Source of the DNA: Rasiella rasia
Lineage (GTDB): Bacteria; Bacteroidota; Bacteroidia; Flavobacteriales; Flavobacteriaceae
Reading direction: 5' to 3'
NCBI RefSeq assembly: GCF_011044175.1
Contig: NZ_CP049057.1
Coordinates: forward strand, 1,317,501-1,381,500
Length of the DNA: 64,000 bases
This document shows, one piece after another, positions 1 to 9,548 of the stretch. The notes below the pieces were generated by a model. The model searched no databases. It was not told where the DNA came from and worked only from the letters and a program-made list of their open reading frames with translations. The stretch's first letter is position 1. Every line of letters starts with the position of its first letter. Position numbers and translations under genes: made by a program.

Positions 1-782
1 CCAAGTAAAATACTCAATGTGTTTTCTGTTTTGAAAATGGCTATTTCAATATCCACCAGCAACGCTTTTGCACTATTGTATTGCGCTATATTTTGGTCTA
101 CAGCAACTTGAGTTACCTGCCCGGCATCTTTTAATGCCCTTATAGTTGTAACACTACTATCTCTTGTAACAATAGTTTGCTTGGTAACTTCTAATTGCGC
201 ATCTAGAGCTAATAAATTATAATACGTATTTGCAATGCTTGAAATTAATTGAGTTTTCACAGCTTGATGTCCCGCTACACTTTGCAGGTAGGCCGCCTGT
301 GTTGCTCTTTTATTGCTTCTTATTTTGCCCCAGACATCTGCCTCCCAAGAAAGATTTGCCGTCACATCGTAAGAATCTACACCTCCAGAAAACAATGAGC
401 CAAACTGGCTGTTCTCAGAAAGTTCTTGATGTGTATAATTTGCACCAATATCTATTGATGGTAAATATCCTGCTTTCCCTTGTTTTGCAAAAGCTTCGGC
501 TGCAGCCATTTGCTGAATGGCAATACGTACATCCATATTATTTTGCAGTCCTTCTTCTATATATTGTTGAAGGTACTGGTCTGTAAATAATGTTTTCCAA
601 GACACATCTGCAATAGATATACTATCTGTTGGTAAATTTTCTGTTCTATAGAGTGCTTCAGTTTCTGTTTTTAACTCTGGACGCACATAGTCTTGTGCTA
701 CAAAACAGCTTTGTAATGTTAGTGCAACGACTAACATTAAAACACCTTTTCTTAAATTTTTATATGTTATAATTGCTTTCAT
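1..782 (-). CDS. TolC/NodT-family outer-membrane efflux protein (3' end cut by window)
   Basis: Reading the minus strand from the ATG at 782 gives an open frame that runs off the left edge, about 260 codons. It begins with a lipoprotein signal peptide (hydrophobic stretch ending LTLQSC), then the sequence DYVRPEL typical of NodT/OprM-type lipoproteins. Further in is a helical TolC repeat region with ANLSWEADVWGKIR, the family's signature segment. It would form the outer-membrane exit duct of a tripartite efflux pump. It lies 5 bases downstream of the RND pump gene and is the last visible gene of that operon. The family is usually about 450-480 residues, so roughly half is outside the window. 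The assignment is firm; the substrate is unknown. Confidence 0.93.
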   Translation of the reverse strand, partial: MKAIITYKNLRKGVLMLVVALTLQSCFVAQDYVRPELKTETEALYRTENLPTDSISIADVSWKTLFTDQYLQQYIEEGLQNNMDVRIAIQQMAAAEAFAKQGKAGYLPSIDIGANYTHQELSENSQFGSLFSGGVDSYDVTANLSWEADVWGKIRSNKRATQAAYLQSVAGHQAVKTQLISSIANTYYNLLALDAQLEVTKQTIVTRDSSVTTIRALKDAGQVTQVAVDQNIAQYNSAKALLVDIEIAIFKTENTLSILL

Positions 783-787
783 CGTTC

Positions 788-3700
788 TTATGCTTCAATA
801 GTTTTAACTGCTGGTTTACGAGAGATTTTTTCTTGCAACCACTGAAATAATATAAATAAGATTGGAATGACAAAGACACCTAAAATGGTTCCGATTAACA
901 TTCCTCCCACTGCACCTGTACCTATTGCATTGTTTCCTTCTGCTCCAACACCATTTGCAAGTACTAAAGGCATCAATCCTAAAATAAAAGCAAAAGAGGT
1001 CATTAATATGGGGCGCAAACGGGATTTGGCTCCATGAATTGCTGCATCTACAATGCTTTCTCCATTCTTTCGCCTTTGCAATGCGAATTCTACAATTAGA
1101 ATGGCATTTTTAGCTAATAAACCAATAAGCATAATGAGAGCAATTTGGAAGTAAATGTTATTTTCTAATCCTGCAAATTTTGTGCTTATATACGCGCCAA
1201 ACACGCCAAATGGTAATGATAATATCACTGCAAATGGCAATAAATAACTTTCGTATTGTGCACTTAGTAAGAAATACACAAATAGAATACTCAATATAAA
1301 AATGAAGGTTGTTTGATCACCTGCATTCACCTCTTCTCGCGTTAAACCAGAATAGGCAACTGTATAATTACTTGGCAGCTTTGCTACCTCTTCTTCAATA
1401 ACTCGAATAGCATCTCCAGTACTATAACCGTCATTTGTTGCCCCTGTAATACTTGTAGAATTAAACAAGTTAAAACGTGTTACCGATTGCGGGCCATAAA
1501 CACGTTCTAATTTTACGAACTGCGTTATTGGGGTCATTTCTCCAGAATCTGTTCTCACATACATGCTATTTAGGTCATCAACACCTGCTCTATCTTCTGG
1601 CAGTGATTGTATATACACTCTAAATTGTTTTCCAAATCTTGAGAAATCTGAAGCGTAAACACCTCCTATATATCCTTGGAGCGTTGAAAAAATACTAGTA
1701 ATAGGAACACCCTTTTCTTTTGCTAGGGGCACATTAACTTCCATTTCATATTGCGGGTAATTTGTATTAAAAGAAGACGTTGCATATTTAATTTCTGGAT
1801 GGCTCATTAAAGCCATAGAGAAATCTTTATTTGCTTGGTCTAAATCTGAAAATTCCCCGCCAAACTTGTCAAGTAAGTTTACTTCAAAACCGGCTGAATT
1901 ACCAAAACCTCTGATACTTGGTGGTGAAAAGAAAATAATATTTGCTTCCGGAATTGCTGCTGCGATTCCAAACAATTTCCCTGTAATAGCTTGTACTGAA
2001 ACAGCTTCATCTTCACGCGCTTCCCAGTTATCCAATTTAATAACGCCAAAAGCAAAATTGCTACCCGCTCCGCTAATTAAACTTGTACCTTTAATAAAGT
2101 TTATCGCATTAATACCTTCCATACCATCTACTTTAGCGAATAAATCTTTCGTCACAGCATCTGTTCTATCTAGTGAAGAACCCGGGGGTAATTCGATATT
2201 TGCGAATATAATTCCTCTATCCTCGTCAGGCACGAACCCTGTAGGGGTAGTATTTGCCGCCCAGAATATTCCTACAATAGCAATTACAAGTAATAAAACA
2301 GATACAATTTTTCTTTTGTATAAAAACTGAAGGGATTTACCATATCTATGTACTGTAGCATTAAAACCACGATTGAACAAGGTGAAAAAACGTTGTAATG
2401 GATTTTTACCCTTTAATTCCTCATCTTCCTTATGTGGCTTTAACAACAAGGCACATAGCGCTGGACTTAAGGTTAATGCATTTACTGCTGAAATTAAAAT
2501 CGCAATAATTAAAGTAATACCAAATTGCTCGTAAAACACTCCTGTTGGGCCTGTTACAAAGGTAACCGGAACAAACACCGCTGCCATTACCAACGTAATA
2601 GAGATGATGGCTCCAGATATTTCGTTCATCGCTGATAACGTTGCATCTTTAGGGTTTTTTTCGCCTTCATCCATTTTGGCATGAACAGCTTCCACAACTA
2701 CAATGGCATCATCAACTACAATACCAATGGCGAGTACTAAGGCAAATAGTGTTAAAAGATTAATGGAATAGCCAAAAACACTCAGAAAAAAGAAGGTACC
2801 GACAATAGAAACCGGAACAGCAATCGCCGGGATTAACGTCGACCTAAAATCTTGTAAGAATAGAAATACTACTAAAAAAACGAGTAAAAAGGCTTCTAAC
2901 AGTGTAGTAATAACCTTGTCTATAGATGCATCCAAGAACAAACTGGTGTCATAAGGCACAAAAATATCCAACCCCTCTGGAAGATCTTTTTTAACCAATT
3001 CTAGTGTAGCCTTAATATTCTCTATAATCTCTTGTGCGTTAGAACCTTTGGTCTGAAATATCCCCATAAATACAGCTGGGTTACCTAAGCTCATAGCGTT
3101 AGATGAATATGACTGCGCATCTAACTCGATGGTTGCCACGTCTTTTAATCGCAAAAATTCTCCATTACCTAAAGCTTTAATTACAATATCGCTGTACTGT
3201 GTTTCGGTTTTAAAGCGACCACTATATGTTAAAGTATAAGAGAAAGATTCTCCATTATTCTCGCCCAATGAACCAGCCGCTGCCTCTAAATTTTGTTCTT
3301 GTAACGCAGCAGTAATATCAGATGGTATTAAGTTATAAGCAGCTAATTTATCTGGTTTTAACCAAATACGCATTGCGTAATCTTGCTGCGAGAAGACACT
3401 TACATCTCCAACACCATCAATACGCTTCATGGCTGGTATTACATTGATTTTTAAATAATTCTGAATAAATGTAGCGTCGTAGTCTTCACTTTCAGTATAC
3501 ATAGAGATAAACATTAGCGCACTTGTCTCTTGTTTCTGAGTAGTTACACCAGTTTGAATTACCTCTTGTGGCAATAAGGAATTTGCTCTAGAAACACGAT
3601 TTTGAACATTAACAGCTGCAATATCAGCGTCCATTTCTTGGTCGAAATAAACTGTGATAGTAGCAGTACCATTATTTGAAGCAGTAGAAGTTATGTAGGT

Positions 3701-3925
3701 CATGCCCTCTACTCCATTAATTTGTTCTTCAATTGGTACAATAACACTCTCTAATACTGTCTCTGCATTGGCCCCAGGATATGAAGCTGATACTTGAATT
3801 GTTGGTGGTGCTATATCTGGGTATTCTTCTATAGGTAAGGTAGATATACTAATTACCCCCAGTATAACTATGATAATAGAGATTACCGTTGAAAGAACTG
3901 GTCTTTCAATAAATGTTTTTAACAT
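788..3925 (-). CDS. RND efflux pump inner-membrane permease (AcrB/HAE1 family)
   Basis: The 1045-residue product has the full length and layout of hydrophobe/amphiphile efflux RND pumps: an N-terminal membrane helix, a large periplasmic porter loop, a bundle of helices around residues 340-540, a second loop, and a C-terminal bundle. The proton-relay residues are visible: paired Asp in GIVVDDAIVVVE near residue 405 and the Lys in GLLAKNAILIVEF near residue 945. It would export drugs, bile-like compounds or solvents using the proton gradient. It sits 20 bases after the fusion-protein gene and 5 bases before the outer-membrane component, so the three are almost certainly co-transcribed. Substrate range cannot be read from sequence. 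Confidence 0.97.
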   Translation of the reverse strand: MLKTFIERPVLSTVISIIIVILGVISISTLPIEEYPDIAPPTIQVSASYPGANAETVLESVIVPIEEQINGVEGMTYITSTASNNGTATITVYFDQEMDADIAAVNVQNRVSRANSLLPQEVIQTGVTTQKQETSALMFISMYTESEDYDATFIQNYLKINVIPAMKRIDGVGDVSVFSQQDYAMRIWLKPDKLAAYNLIPSDITAALQEQNLEAAAGSLGENNGESFSYTLTYSGRFKTETQYSDIVIKALGNGEFLRLKDVATIELDAQSYSSNAMSLGNPAVFMGIFQTKGSNAQEIIENIKATLELVKKDLPEGLDIFVPYDTSLFLDASIDKVITTLLEAFLLVFLVVFLFLQDFRSTLIPAIAVPVSIVGTFFFLSVFGYSINLLTLFALVLAIGIVVDDAIVVVEAVHAKMDEGEKNPKDATLSAMNEISGAIISITLVMAAVFVPVTFVTGPTGVFYEQFGITLIIAILISAVNALTLSPALCALLLKPHKEDEELKGKNPLQRFFTLFNRGFNATVHRYGKSLQFLYKRKIVSVLLLVIAIVGIFWAANTTPTGFVPDEDRGIIFANIELPPGSSLDRTDAVTKDLFAKVDGMEGINAINFIKGTSLISGAGSNFAFGVIKLDNWEAREDEAVSVQAITGKLFGIAAAIPEANIIFFSPPSIRGFGNSAGFEVNLLDKFGGEFSDLDQANKDFSMALMSHPEIKYATSSFNTNYPQYEMEVNVPLAKEKGVPITSIFSTLQGYIGGVYASDFSRFGKQFRVYIQSLPEDRAGVDDLNSMYVRTDSGEMTPITQFVKLERVYGPQSVTRFNLFNSTSITGATNDGYSTGDAIRVIEEEVAKLPSNYTVAYSGLTREEVNAGDQTTFIFILSILFVYFLLSAQYESYLLPFAVILSLPFGVFGAYISTKFAGLENNIYFQIALIMLIGLLAKNAILIVEFALQRRKNGESIVDAAIHGAKSRLRPILMTSFAFILGLMPLVLANGVGAEGNNAIGTGAVGGMLIGTILGVFVIPILFILFQWLQEKISRKPAVKTIEA

Positions 3926-3945
3926 GGCTATATTTTTTGGGTTAT

Positions 3946-5076
3946 CTAATTTTTGAATAAAGTTGCGACAGGTGTGATGGCATCCTCAAAGGACCTTTCT
4001 TGTGGTGAAATTGCCATTCCACTTCTTAATTTACCGACGCCAGATATAACAATTTTGTCGTTTATATCTAATCCAGATTCAACAACGTATAAGTTGTCTA
4101 CTGTACCTTGTATTTGAATGATTGAAGTCTCAACTTTATTGTTCTCCGTTAGTTTGAAAATCATAATATTTCCTTGTTGCTCAAAGGTTGCAGATTGGGG
4201 AACCACTATAGCATCTTTATACTCTATAGGAAATCTTATTTTACCACTATTTCCGTTTGTTAAAATTTCATTTGGATTGTCAAATGCAGCTCTTATCTGT
4301 ATGGTTCCAGTGTTTTGATTTATTTGGCCAGTACTGGTTTGAATTCGTCCTTTTTCAGAATAAATTTTTCCATTAGCTAAAACCAAACTTAAATCTGGTG
4401 AGTTTTTAATACGCTCTGCCTTATTTTGCCCTTCAGATTTTTGCAAATGATCTATGTATTGAGCTTCATTAAAACTAAAAAACGCATAAACTTGGTCAAT
4501 TTCACTTACCGTTGTTAAAGGTGTAGTATCATTAGGACTTATTAGTGCGCCTTCTCTAAAATTAATTGATCCCACGTATCCATCTATCGGACTTTTGATA
4601 GTTGCATAACTAATGTTGGCAGTAACGCTACTATAATTGGCTTTGGCTTGTTCTAAATTTGCTTTAGCAGTTTCTAATTGAACGGCGCTGATTATATTTT
4701 TTTTCACAAGTGGAATTAATTTATCTACTTCTACTTGTGCTACATTAACCAATGCTTTTGCAGCCCCAGCATCTTGACTTAAAGACTGTGTTTCTAATTT
4801 AAATAATACTTGTCCTTTACGTACTTTTTCTCCTTCATCTACAAACACTTTTTCAACATATCCAGATGTTTTTGCTCTAACATCACTATTTACTATACCT
4901 TCAATAGTAACAGGATATTCATTGTATCCAGTAACAGTTTTACTTTGTATTTGAGTAACAGGAAAAGTTGCTAGCGGTGCTTCTGCAGGTGTTTGACTCT
5001 GATCGCTGTTTCCACAGCTTACCACAACTAAGGATAAACTTAGTGCGAATGCTAATTTTAATAGGTTCTTTTTCAT
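3946..5076 (-). CDS. RND efflux periplasmic adaptor (membrane fusion protein) lipoprotein
   Basis: The 376-residue AcrA/MexA-type adaptor starts with a lipoprotein signal (lipobox VVSC, Cys about residue 21), so it is probably lipid-anchored in the inner membrane. A split lipoyl-like half motif is seen around residues 60-95 (GYVEKVFVDEGEKVRKGQVL), followed by a helical hairpin and the second half (ATIKSPIDGYVG) near residue 165. Beta-barrel and membrane-proximal domains follow. It bridges the pump at 788-3925 and the TolC-like protein. It is the second gene of the operon, 13 bases after the regulator. Family assignment is secure. Confidence 0.96.
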   Translation of the reverse strand: MKKNLLKLAFALSLSLVVVSCGNSDQSQTPAEAPLATFPVTQIQSKTVTGYNEYPVTIEGIVNSDVRAKTSGYVEKVFVDEGEKVRKGQVLFKLETQSLSQDAGAAKALVNVAQVEVDKLIPLVKKNIISAVQLETAKANLEQAKANYSSVTANISYATIKSPIDGYVGSINFREGALISPNDTTPLTTVSEIDQVYAFFSFNEAQYIDHLQKSEGQNKAERIKNSPDLSLVLANGKIYSEKGRIQTSTGQINQNTGTIQIRAAFDNPNEILTNGNSGKIRFPIEYKDAIVVPQSATFEQQGNIMIFKLTENNKVETSIIQIQGTVDNLYVVESGLDINDKIVISGVGKLRSGMAISPQERSFEDAITPVATLFKN

Positions 5077-5089
5077 TCTAATTTGTATT

Positions 5090-5593
5090 TTACAGATTGA
5101 ATTTTCTGTTTTTAATTTTTGTTCTTAATTCTTCAATAGAAGTGATTGCTCCGTCTATAAATTTTATATAGTCGTTGTGAAAATCTAAGTCAAATTTTTC
5201 TTCTTGATTTTCTGCTTTTTTAATGTTTATTGTCTCTTTATAAGCTCTAATTTCTAGATGCAATCCTCGAATTTCAAGCCATTCTCGAATGATATTATCT
5301 ATATGTTGAACAACAGAATCTTTGTTTATAACAAAATATTTTTTTCGATCTCCAGTTTTTGTAAAGTATTCCAACTTTTTCAAATCTTGTAGGTGGTTGA
5401 GATGAGTTGAAATAGTGCTTTTGCTTGCACAAAGGATAGTAACCATTTCTTCAAATGTAGTTCCTTCTTTACCCTTAAGAATTACATACGCCATAATACG
5501 GGCAGCCACAGGAGCCAAGTTTTCTCTATTTTCTAAATGCACGCCTAGTTTTTCAACTAAAGCCATTTTTTCTTTACAAATATTCTCATCCAT
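5090..5593 (-). CDS. GbsR/MarR-type transcriptional regulator of the efflux operon
   Basis: The 167-residue protein has a winged helix-turn-helix in its N-terminal half: FEEMVTILCASKSTISTHLNHLQDLKKLEYF near residues 42-73, then a basic wing (KTGDRKKYF). Its C-terminal half is predominantly helical, as expected for a dimerization segment. This fits the GbsR-like branch of MarR regulators often found first in Bacteroidota RND operons. It is the promoter-proximal gene of the operon with the adaptor, pump and outer-membrane genes. The inverted repeat at 5668-5685 overlaps its promoter, which suggests autoregulation and control of efflux. The inducing ligand is unknown. Confidence 0.85.
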   Translation of the reverse strand: MDENICKEKMALVEKLGVHLENRENLAPVAARIMAYVILKGKEGTTFEEMVTILCASKSTISTHLNHLQDLKKLEYFTKTGDRKKYFVINKDSVVQHIDNIIREWLEIRGLHLEIRAYKETINIKKAENQEEKFDLDFHNDYIKFIDGAITSIEELRTKIKNRKFNL

Positions 5594-5652
5594 GCTTCTT
5601 ATTTTTCAATGCTTATTTAAAACCAATAGCAGGTTAATAATAAAATTCTAGG

Positions 5653-5685
5653 CAAATATATATATTGGTTCGGAACAAACCGAAC
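5653..5685 (-). promoter_or_regulatory. Promoter and inverted-repeat operator upstream of the efflux regulator
   Basis: On the minus strand, TATATTTG (5660-5653) matches the Bacteroidota -7 element TAnnTTTG, with a TTTG at 5679-5676 as a possible -33 element (15-base spacer, slightly short). The -33 region is embedded in an inverted repeat, GTTCGG-N6-CCGAAC (5668-5685). A repeat at this position would let a dimeric winged-helix protein block transcription. The regulator encoded just downstream is the obvious candidate. The repeat is seen directly; its function is inferred. Confidence 0.6.
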
Positions 5686-5810
5686 TAAACGAAGTTAAAG
5701 TTTGTTAAATTTCTGCAGTCAGTAACTTTATGGGTTGTTTTTATCGCTCTGAGAGGAGGAGTGCTTCGTTTTAAAAACGGATTTTTAGTATCTTGCTTAA
5801 AATTAATTCT

Positions 5811-6422
5811 ATGAAAATTCCTAGCTATTTACTCTTAATATTTTTTGTTTGTATAAGTTGCTCAACAACAAAAACAATTCCTTCACAATATATTTCACAA
5901 GAGTTTAGAGAACTACAATTAGACCGTATGTTGGTTTTTGCTAATACGGAAGATACAGCACTTCAGAATCGATTTGAAGATAAAATGGCAGTAGTTTTAC
6001 GTGAAAATGGTATTACTCCCTTTAAGATGCATGAAGTTTTCCCTGATATTGAATATAAAGAAAGTCATTCACAAGAAGAAATTAAAGATTTCATACTACA
6101 GTGTAAAAAGAAAGATATAGATAAGGTATTATTCGCATCTCAAAAATCTATGACAGTCGATACTGTGCTTACAAAATCATTACATAATTATATGAATTCT
6201 CTAGAGCCTTTAAGGTTGCACAGCGACACTGAAGAAAATCTAGAGTACGACAAAACTCAAATAACAACTTATACCATAGAAGCGGCTGTTTATGATATTG
6301 CTGTATCTTCAGAAGATAAGCCAATTGCAACAGCTACACTTAAAGCTACCAACCCAAAATCTTTTGACAAATTGGAAAATAAATTTCTAAATGCTATAAA
6401 AAAACTTTTTAAGAGTAGATAG
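5811..6422 (+). CDS. Uncharacterized lipoprotein
   Basis: The protein, 203 residues from the ATG at 5811, begins with a lipoprotein signal peptide ending CISC, so it is probably exported and lipid-anchored. I do not recognise the family. The rest is hydrophilic with mixed helix and strand character and no obvious catalytic motif. An in-frame TTG at 5793 would add six residues before the signal peptide. I prefer the ATG because it leaves a normal lipoprotein signal and because a TATCTTG sequence near 5789, resembling a -7 element, lies just upstream. It stands alone between the divergent efflux operon and a convergent dehydrogenase gene, so its context gives no functional clue. Confidence 0.75.
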   Translation: MKIPSYLLLIFFVCISCSTTKTIPSQYISQEFRELQLDRMLVFANTEDTALQNRFEDKMAVVLRENGITPFKMHEVFPDIEYKESHSQEEIKDFILQCKKKDIDKVLFASQKSMTVDTVLTKSLHNYMNSLEPLRLHSDTEENLEYDKTQITTYTIEAAVYDIAVSSEDKPIATATLKATNPKSFDKLENKFLNAIKKLFKSR

Positions 6423-6488
6423 TCTTTTTAAAGCTTAATGCATACAAAAGTATATTGGACTATCTAGAATCTAGCGACGAATTTTATA

Positions 6489-7301
6489 CTATCTATCAAG
6501 TATTTTATCTGTAATTTCTATCAGCTCAATAATTTTTGCTTCGTTATAAGCATCTATATATGCTGGTGAAAATTGCCCCTGTGGATCTCCTTTGTCATTA
6601 TCAAAGTACTTACCAGAATCGTTTTTATATCTTTCTGAAGTTGCTAAATCGTAAATAATATTAACCCCCTTTTCTGCTGGGGACCAATGCTGACCGTATG
6701 CTTCGTTTGCCATTTTCGTATTTAACAAAGAGCCTGGATTCACAGCTATAGTTGTGATATTTGGTTCCTCTTGTGCTAACCTAAAGCTCCACATTGTTAG
6801 CGCCAATTTACTTTGCGCATAGCTATTATTATCTGAAACTTGTTCTTTTCCTATGAGAACAGCTTCAGAAACTGGAGCTTGAGCGGCTGAACTTAAATTA
6901 ATTATCCTTGGAGCATCGGCCTTTTTAATAGTAGACAGAATTCCATTAGTTAGTATATAAGGTGCTAAGTAATTTACAGTTATTCTTATATCTAAACCGC
7001 TTCTATTTTGCGAAGTTTGGCTTTTCAAAACCCCTGCGTTATTAATTAGAATATCAATAGAGCTATTTTCCTCTTTAATCTGATTAACCAAATTAGAGAC
7101 TGCCTGTAAATCTGAAAAATCAGCTACCAAACCTTTTACATTCTGGTTGTTTGTGGCATTTTGAATTTCTTCTACAACCTTGCTAACTTTTACTTCACTT
7201 CTACCATGAACATACACTTTGTGACCATCTTTCGCCAATTTCAAGGCAGTAAGTTTGCCAATTCCGTCAGTACTTCCCGTAATTATAACTGTTTTATTCA
7301 T
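6489..7301 (-). CDS. Short-chain dehydrogenase/reductase (SDR)
   Basis: The 270-residue protein has the Rossmann cofactor motif TGSTDGIG near residue 8, the structural motif NNAGV near residue 87, and an active-site YAQSK (YxxxK) near residue 161, preceded by a Ser-rich strand (INLSSAAQ). It is a typical single-domain NAD(P)-dependent oxidoreductase. Several insertions resemble retinol-dehydrogenase-like SDRs, but the substrate cannot be predicted. Its start overlaps the end of the luciferase-like gene by 8 bases. It is therefore the last gene of a bestrophin, monooxygenase and SDR operon. Confidence 0.92.
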   Translation of the reverse strand: MNKTVIITGSTDGIGKLTALKLAKDGHKVYVHGRSEVKVSKVVEEIQNATNNQNVKGLVADFSDLQAVSNLVNQIKEENSSIDILINNAGVLKSQTSQNRSGLDIRITVNYLAPYILTNGILSTIKKADAPRIINLSSAAQAPVSEAVLIGKEQVSDNNSYAQSKLALTMWSFRLAQEEPNITTIAVNPGSLLNTKMANEAYGQHWSPAEKGVNIIYDLATSERYKNDSGKYFDNDKGDPQGQFSPAYIDAYNEAKIIELIEITDKILDR

Positions 7302-8271
7302 TGCAATTAATTTTTTCTTTTAAATGAAATTCTGGCAATACCTGCTTTGATATTTGCTCTAAGGCTTTATCCATGTTCATGGAATTGAAACGTAGATTCA
7401 ATGCTAAATGGTTTACACCAATACTTCGTAATTTATCTAAATAATTGGTTAAATAATTTATTCCTAGTTTAAAACCCAATTGAATAGGTTGGGGTTTTGC
7501 ATTTGGATCATTCATTAGATCTAAATAAATTGGCTGCATAAACGGCTTATCAAATTCATGTGTTTGTGCCACTAAATCTCTATAATTTTTTATTGTAATA
7601 TTTTGATTATATAAATCTCGCGGATAATTCATCCAACCATCTAAGTTTTTAGCATTCCACTCTAAAGATTGCCTACTACTTCCTGTCATTAACATCGGAA
7701 TTTTATTTGCGGTTGGTTTTGGTAACATATCTATGTTTCCATTTAAACTTCCATAGTTCTCGGTTTTGATAGTTGGAAAACTAGCCTGTACTTTTCTGAT
7801 ATATTCAAAAGATTCTCTGAAGAGCTCCCCTCTATTTTCATAAGAAATTCCCATTGCCGGATATTCATCAATACGATCTCCTGAAGCTACACCTAAAAGC
7901 AATCTTCCATTTGATAGCTTGTCAATACTTGCTGCCGATTTTGCCACATGTAAAGGATGATGCAATGGCAAGGCAATACTAGAAATACCTAGAGCAATTT
8001 TGGATGTTTGACCAGCCAAAAAACCTAAATAGGTAAACGGATCAAACGTTTGGCCGACATCACCAAAATTAGGTACATTAAAAGGAATGTCTCGAATCCA
8101 AATTGATTTAAAACCTAAGGATTCCACTTGTTTAACTCGTTGCAAATGGTCTTGCATGGTTGGTTCTGGACCTCTTGCATATCTTTCAATTGGCACAACC
8201 ACTCCAACACTCAATTCATTTTCTTTAAAAACTGAGTTGTAGGCCATATTTATATTTTCAAATCTCATCAT
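7294..8271 (-). CDS. Luciferase-like (LLM class) flavin-dependent oxidoreductase
   Basis: The 325-residue protein resembles the bacterial luciferase superfamily, with a TIM-barrel pattern and segments such as GFKSIWIRDIPF, SKIALGISSIALPLHHP and LSNGRLLLGVASGD. These fit the LLM subgroup sometimes named the BA3436 type. Such enzymes use reduced FMN (or F420 in other lineages) to oxidise small organics; the substrate here is unknown. The chosen start has two adjacent Met codons, and a later Met (MAYNSVF) is also plausible. It lies 15 bases after the bestrophin gene and overlaps the SDR gene, indicating one transcript. Confidence 0.88.
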   Translation of the reverse strand: MMRFENINMAYNSVFKENELSVGVVVPIERYARGPEPTMQDHLQRVKQVESLGFKSIWIRDIPFNVPNFGDVGQTFDPFTYLGFLAGQTSKIALGISSIALPLHHPLHVAKSAASIDKLSNGRLLLGVASGDRIDEYPAMGISYENRGELFRESFEYIRKVQASFPTIKTENYGSLNGNIDMLPKPTANKIPMLMTGSSRQSLEWNAKNLDGWMNYPRDLYNQNITIKNYRDLVAQTHEFDKPFMQPIYLDLMNDPNAKPQPIQLGFKLGINYLTNYLDKLRSIGVNHLALNLRFNSMNMDKALEQISKQVLPEFHLKEKINCNE

Positions 8272-8286
8272 CTTGCTTTCTATAAT

Positions 8287-9366
8287 TTACATCTGAGTAT
8301 TTGCATATTCGGGAAGCGGATTTGGAATAACAGTAGCATCATCTTCTATCATTTCTCGAATATCTATTTCTATACCTCTTGAAATGGTTGAAATTGGGAC
8401 ATCATTCCCCATGCCTTCAAATGGATTTTCTGAAGTATCACCTACACGTTCCATTGAGAAAAAGATCCAAGAAATAATTACACTAAACGGAATAGTTAAC
8501 CAAACAAAATTCTCTGCTATTAAATCAAAAATTAAATTAGGAGCCCCTAAATCTACCAGAGACTGACCCGTTAAATCAAATTGACGCATAAGACCAAATG
8601 GCATAATAATTATAAAAATCCAAATAAAGTACGAGTTTAAGGTGGCGAATTGTCTTGGATATGGAAAATTCTTTATGCGCTCAGCTTTTCCTTGAAGTGT
8701 AAATAATTCACCAATCATTTTGTTAAACTCCATATGTCTAAAATTATCTATTAAGCCTTTGGCCTTAAGCTTTCCTATATGTCTAGATTGCAGATTTAAG
8801 GCAGCCGTTTGCTTGTTCGTTTTGTTAAGTACATATTTTTTTTCAGTTTTAGATAAATAGCCCTCTAATTCTTCTGATAAGGAATTTTCAAACTCCAAAA
8901 CCTTTATTGATTTCATATGCTCCCGATCAGATTTATTGGTCTTGGCAGTTTCCCATGTTTTCTTTTGACGAAGCGCATGCCTTAATGAAGTCATCCAAGA
9001 AACATGACGTAAAATCATTGCTTTTCTAATCTGAAATAATTCTTGATCTGTACGATTATCTATAGCAAACTCATTCGTTATAAAATCATTTACCATAGCT
9101 GCAAAAAGCCTTGAGGCATTCACAATTCCGCCATATATTTTTCGAGCCTCCCATTGTCTATCATAAGACGCATTATTTTTAAAGCCCGTAATAAATGCCA
9201 ATGCCGTACCTATCAAACCTATTGGCTGCCATGGAAGGTTTAGCCATTTAAGACCAAAAGCTTCATACAGCAATACAGGAATAAGAGCTGTTAAAAAGAA
9301 TATATAAATATATCGCCTGGTCCATTTAAATACGACAATAATTGGATATTTAGGTTTGGTGTACAT
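8287..9366 (-). CDS. Bestrophin-family membrane channel protein (UPF0187)
   Basis: The 359-residue protein matches bacterial bestrophins. It has an N-terminal helix after YPIIVVFKWTRRYIY, a second helix around residues 45-60 (PIGLIGTALAFITGFKNNAS), the conserved SYDRQWEARKIYGGIVN segment, a soluble helical middle, then a membrane pair near residues 235-305 and a conserved DPFEGMGND-like end (here NPFEGMGNDVP). Bacterial homologs form pentameric ion channels, often cation-selective; the ion here is unknown. It is first in an operon with an LLM monooxygenase and an SDR, an unusual mix of channel and redox enzymes. Confidence 0.92.
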   Translation of the reverse strand: MYTKPKYPIIVVFKWTRRYIYIFFLTALIPVLLYEAFGLKWLNLPWQPIGLIGTALAFITGFKNNASYDRQWEARKIYGGIVNASRLFAAMVNDFITNEFAIDNRTDQELFQIRKAMILRHVSWMTSLRHALRQKKTWETAKTNKSDREHMKSIKVLEFENSLSEELEGYLSKTEKKYVLNKTNKQTAALNLQSRHIGKLKAKGLIDNFRHMEFNKMIGELFTLQGKAERIKNFPYPRQFATLNSYFIWIFIIIMPFGLMRQFDLTGQSLVDLGAPNLIFDLIAENFVWLTIPFSVIISWIFFSMERVGDTSENPFEGMGNDVPISTISRGIEIDIREMIEDDATVIPNPLPEYANTQM

Positions 9367-9410
9367 GCTTTTGGTTTAATAAGTTCTGATTGTAATACAT
9401 ATCTATGAAA

Positions 9411-9418
9411 CAAATTTA
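9411..9418 (-). promoter_or_regulatory. Putative -7 element upstream of the bestrophin operon
   Basis: On the minus strand the sequence TAAATTTG matches the Bacteroidota -7 consensus TAnnTTTG and lies 45 bases upstream of the bestrophin start codon. No good -33 TTG is visible at the expected distance, so this is a weak call. The terminator just upstream (9491-9520) makes an independent promoter here likely. Confidence 0.35.
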
Positions 9419-9490
9419 AGTTCTATATACTAGTTGTTTTAGTAGTAAAAATGGCTTGTTAGGTAAATTTCAAGGTTTATTTTCAGAAAC

Positions 9491-9520
9491 ATAAAATGCC
9501 TCCATAACGAGGCATTTTAT
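9491..9520 (-). terminator. Hairpin terminator after the MDR reductase gene
   Basis: A perfect 12-base stem (9491-9502 with 9509-9520) closes a six-base loop, CATAAC. The stem carries A/T ends, so on the minus strand it ends in a T-rich arm. It lies about 30 bases after the stop of the reductase gene at 9549-10535 and before the bestrophin operon, separating the two units. Confidence 0.75.
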
Positions 9521-9548
9521 AACTATAGATTTCTCTACAATTCAAACG

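Noticed and set aside
230-586. Open frame of 118 codons opposite the TolC-like gene
   Set aside because: Antisense to a clear efflux outer-membrane protein; no family resemblance.
1866-2330. Open frame of 154 codons opposite the RND pump gene
   Set aside because: Antisense shadow of a long conserved gene, with no signal peptide, promoter or family resemblance.
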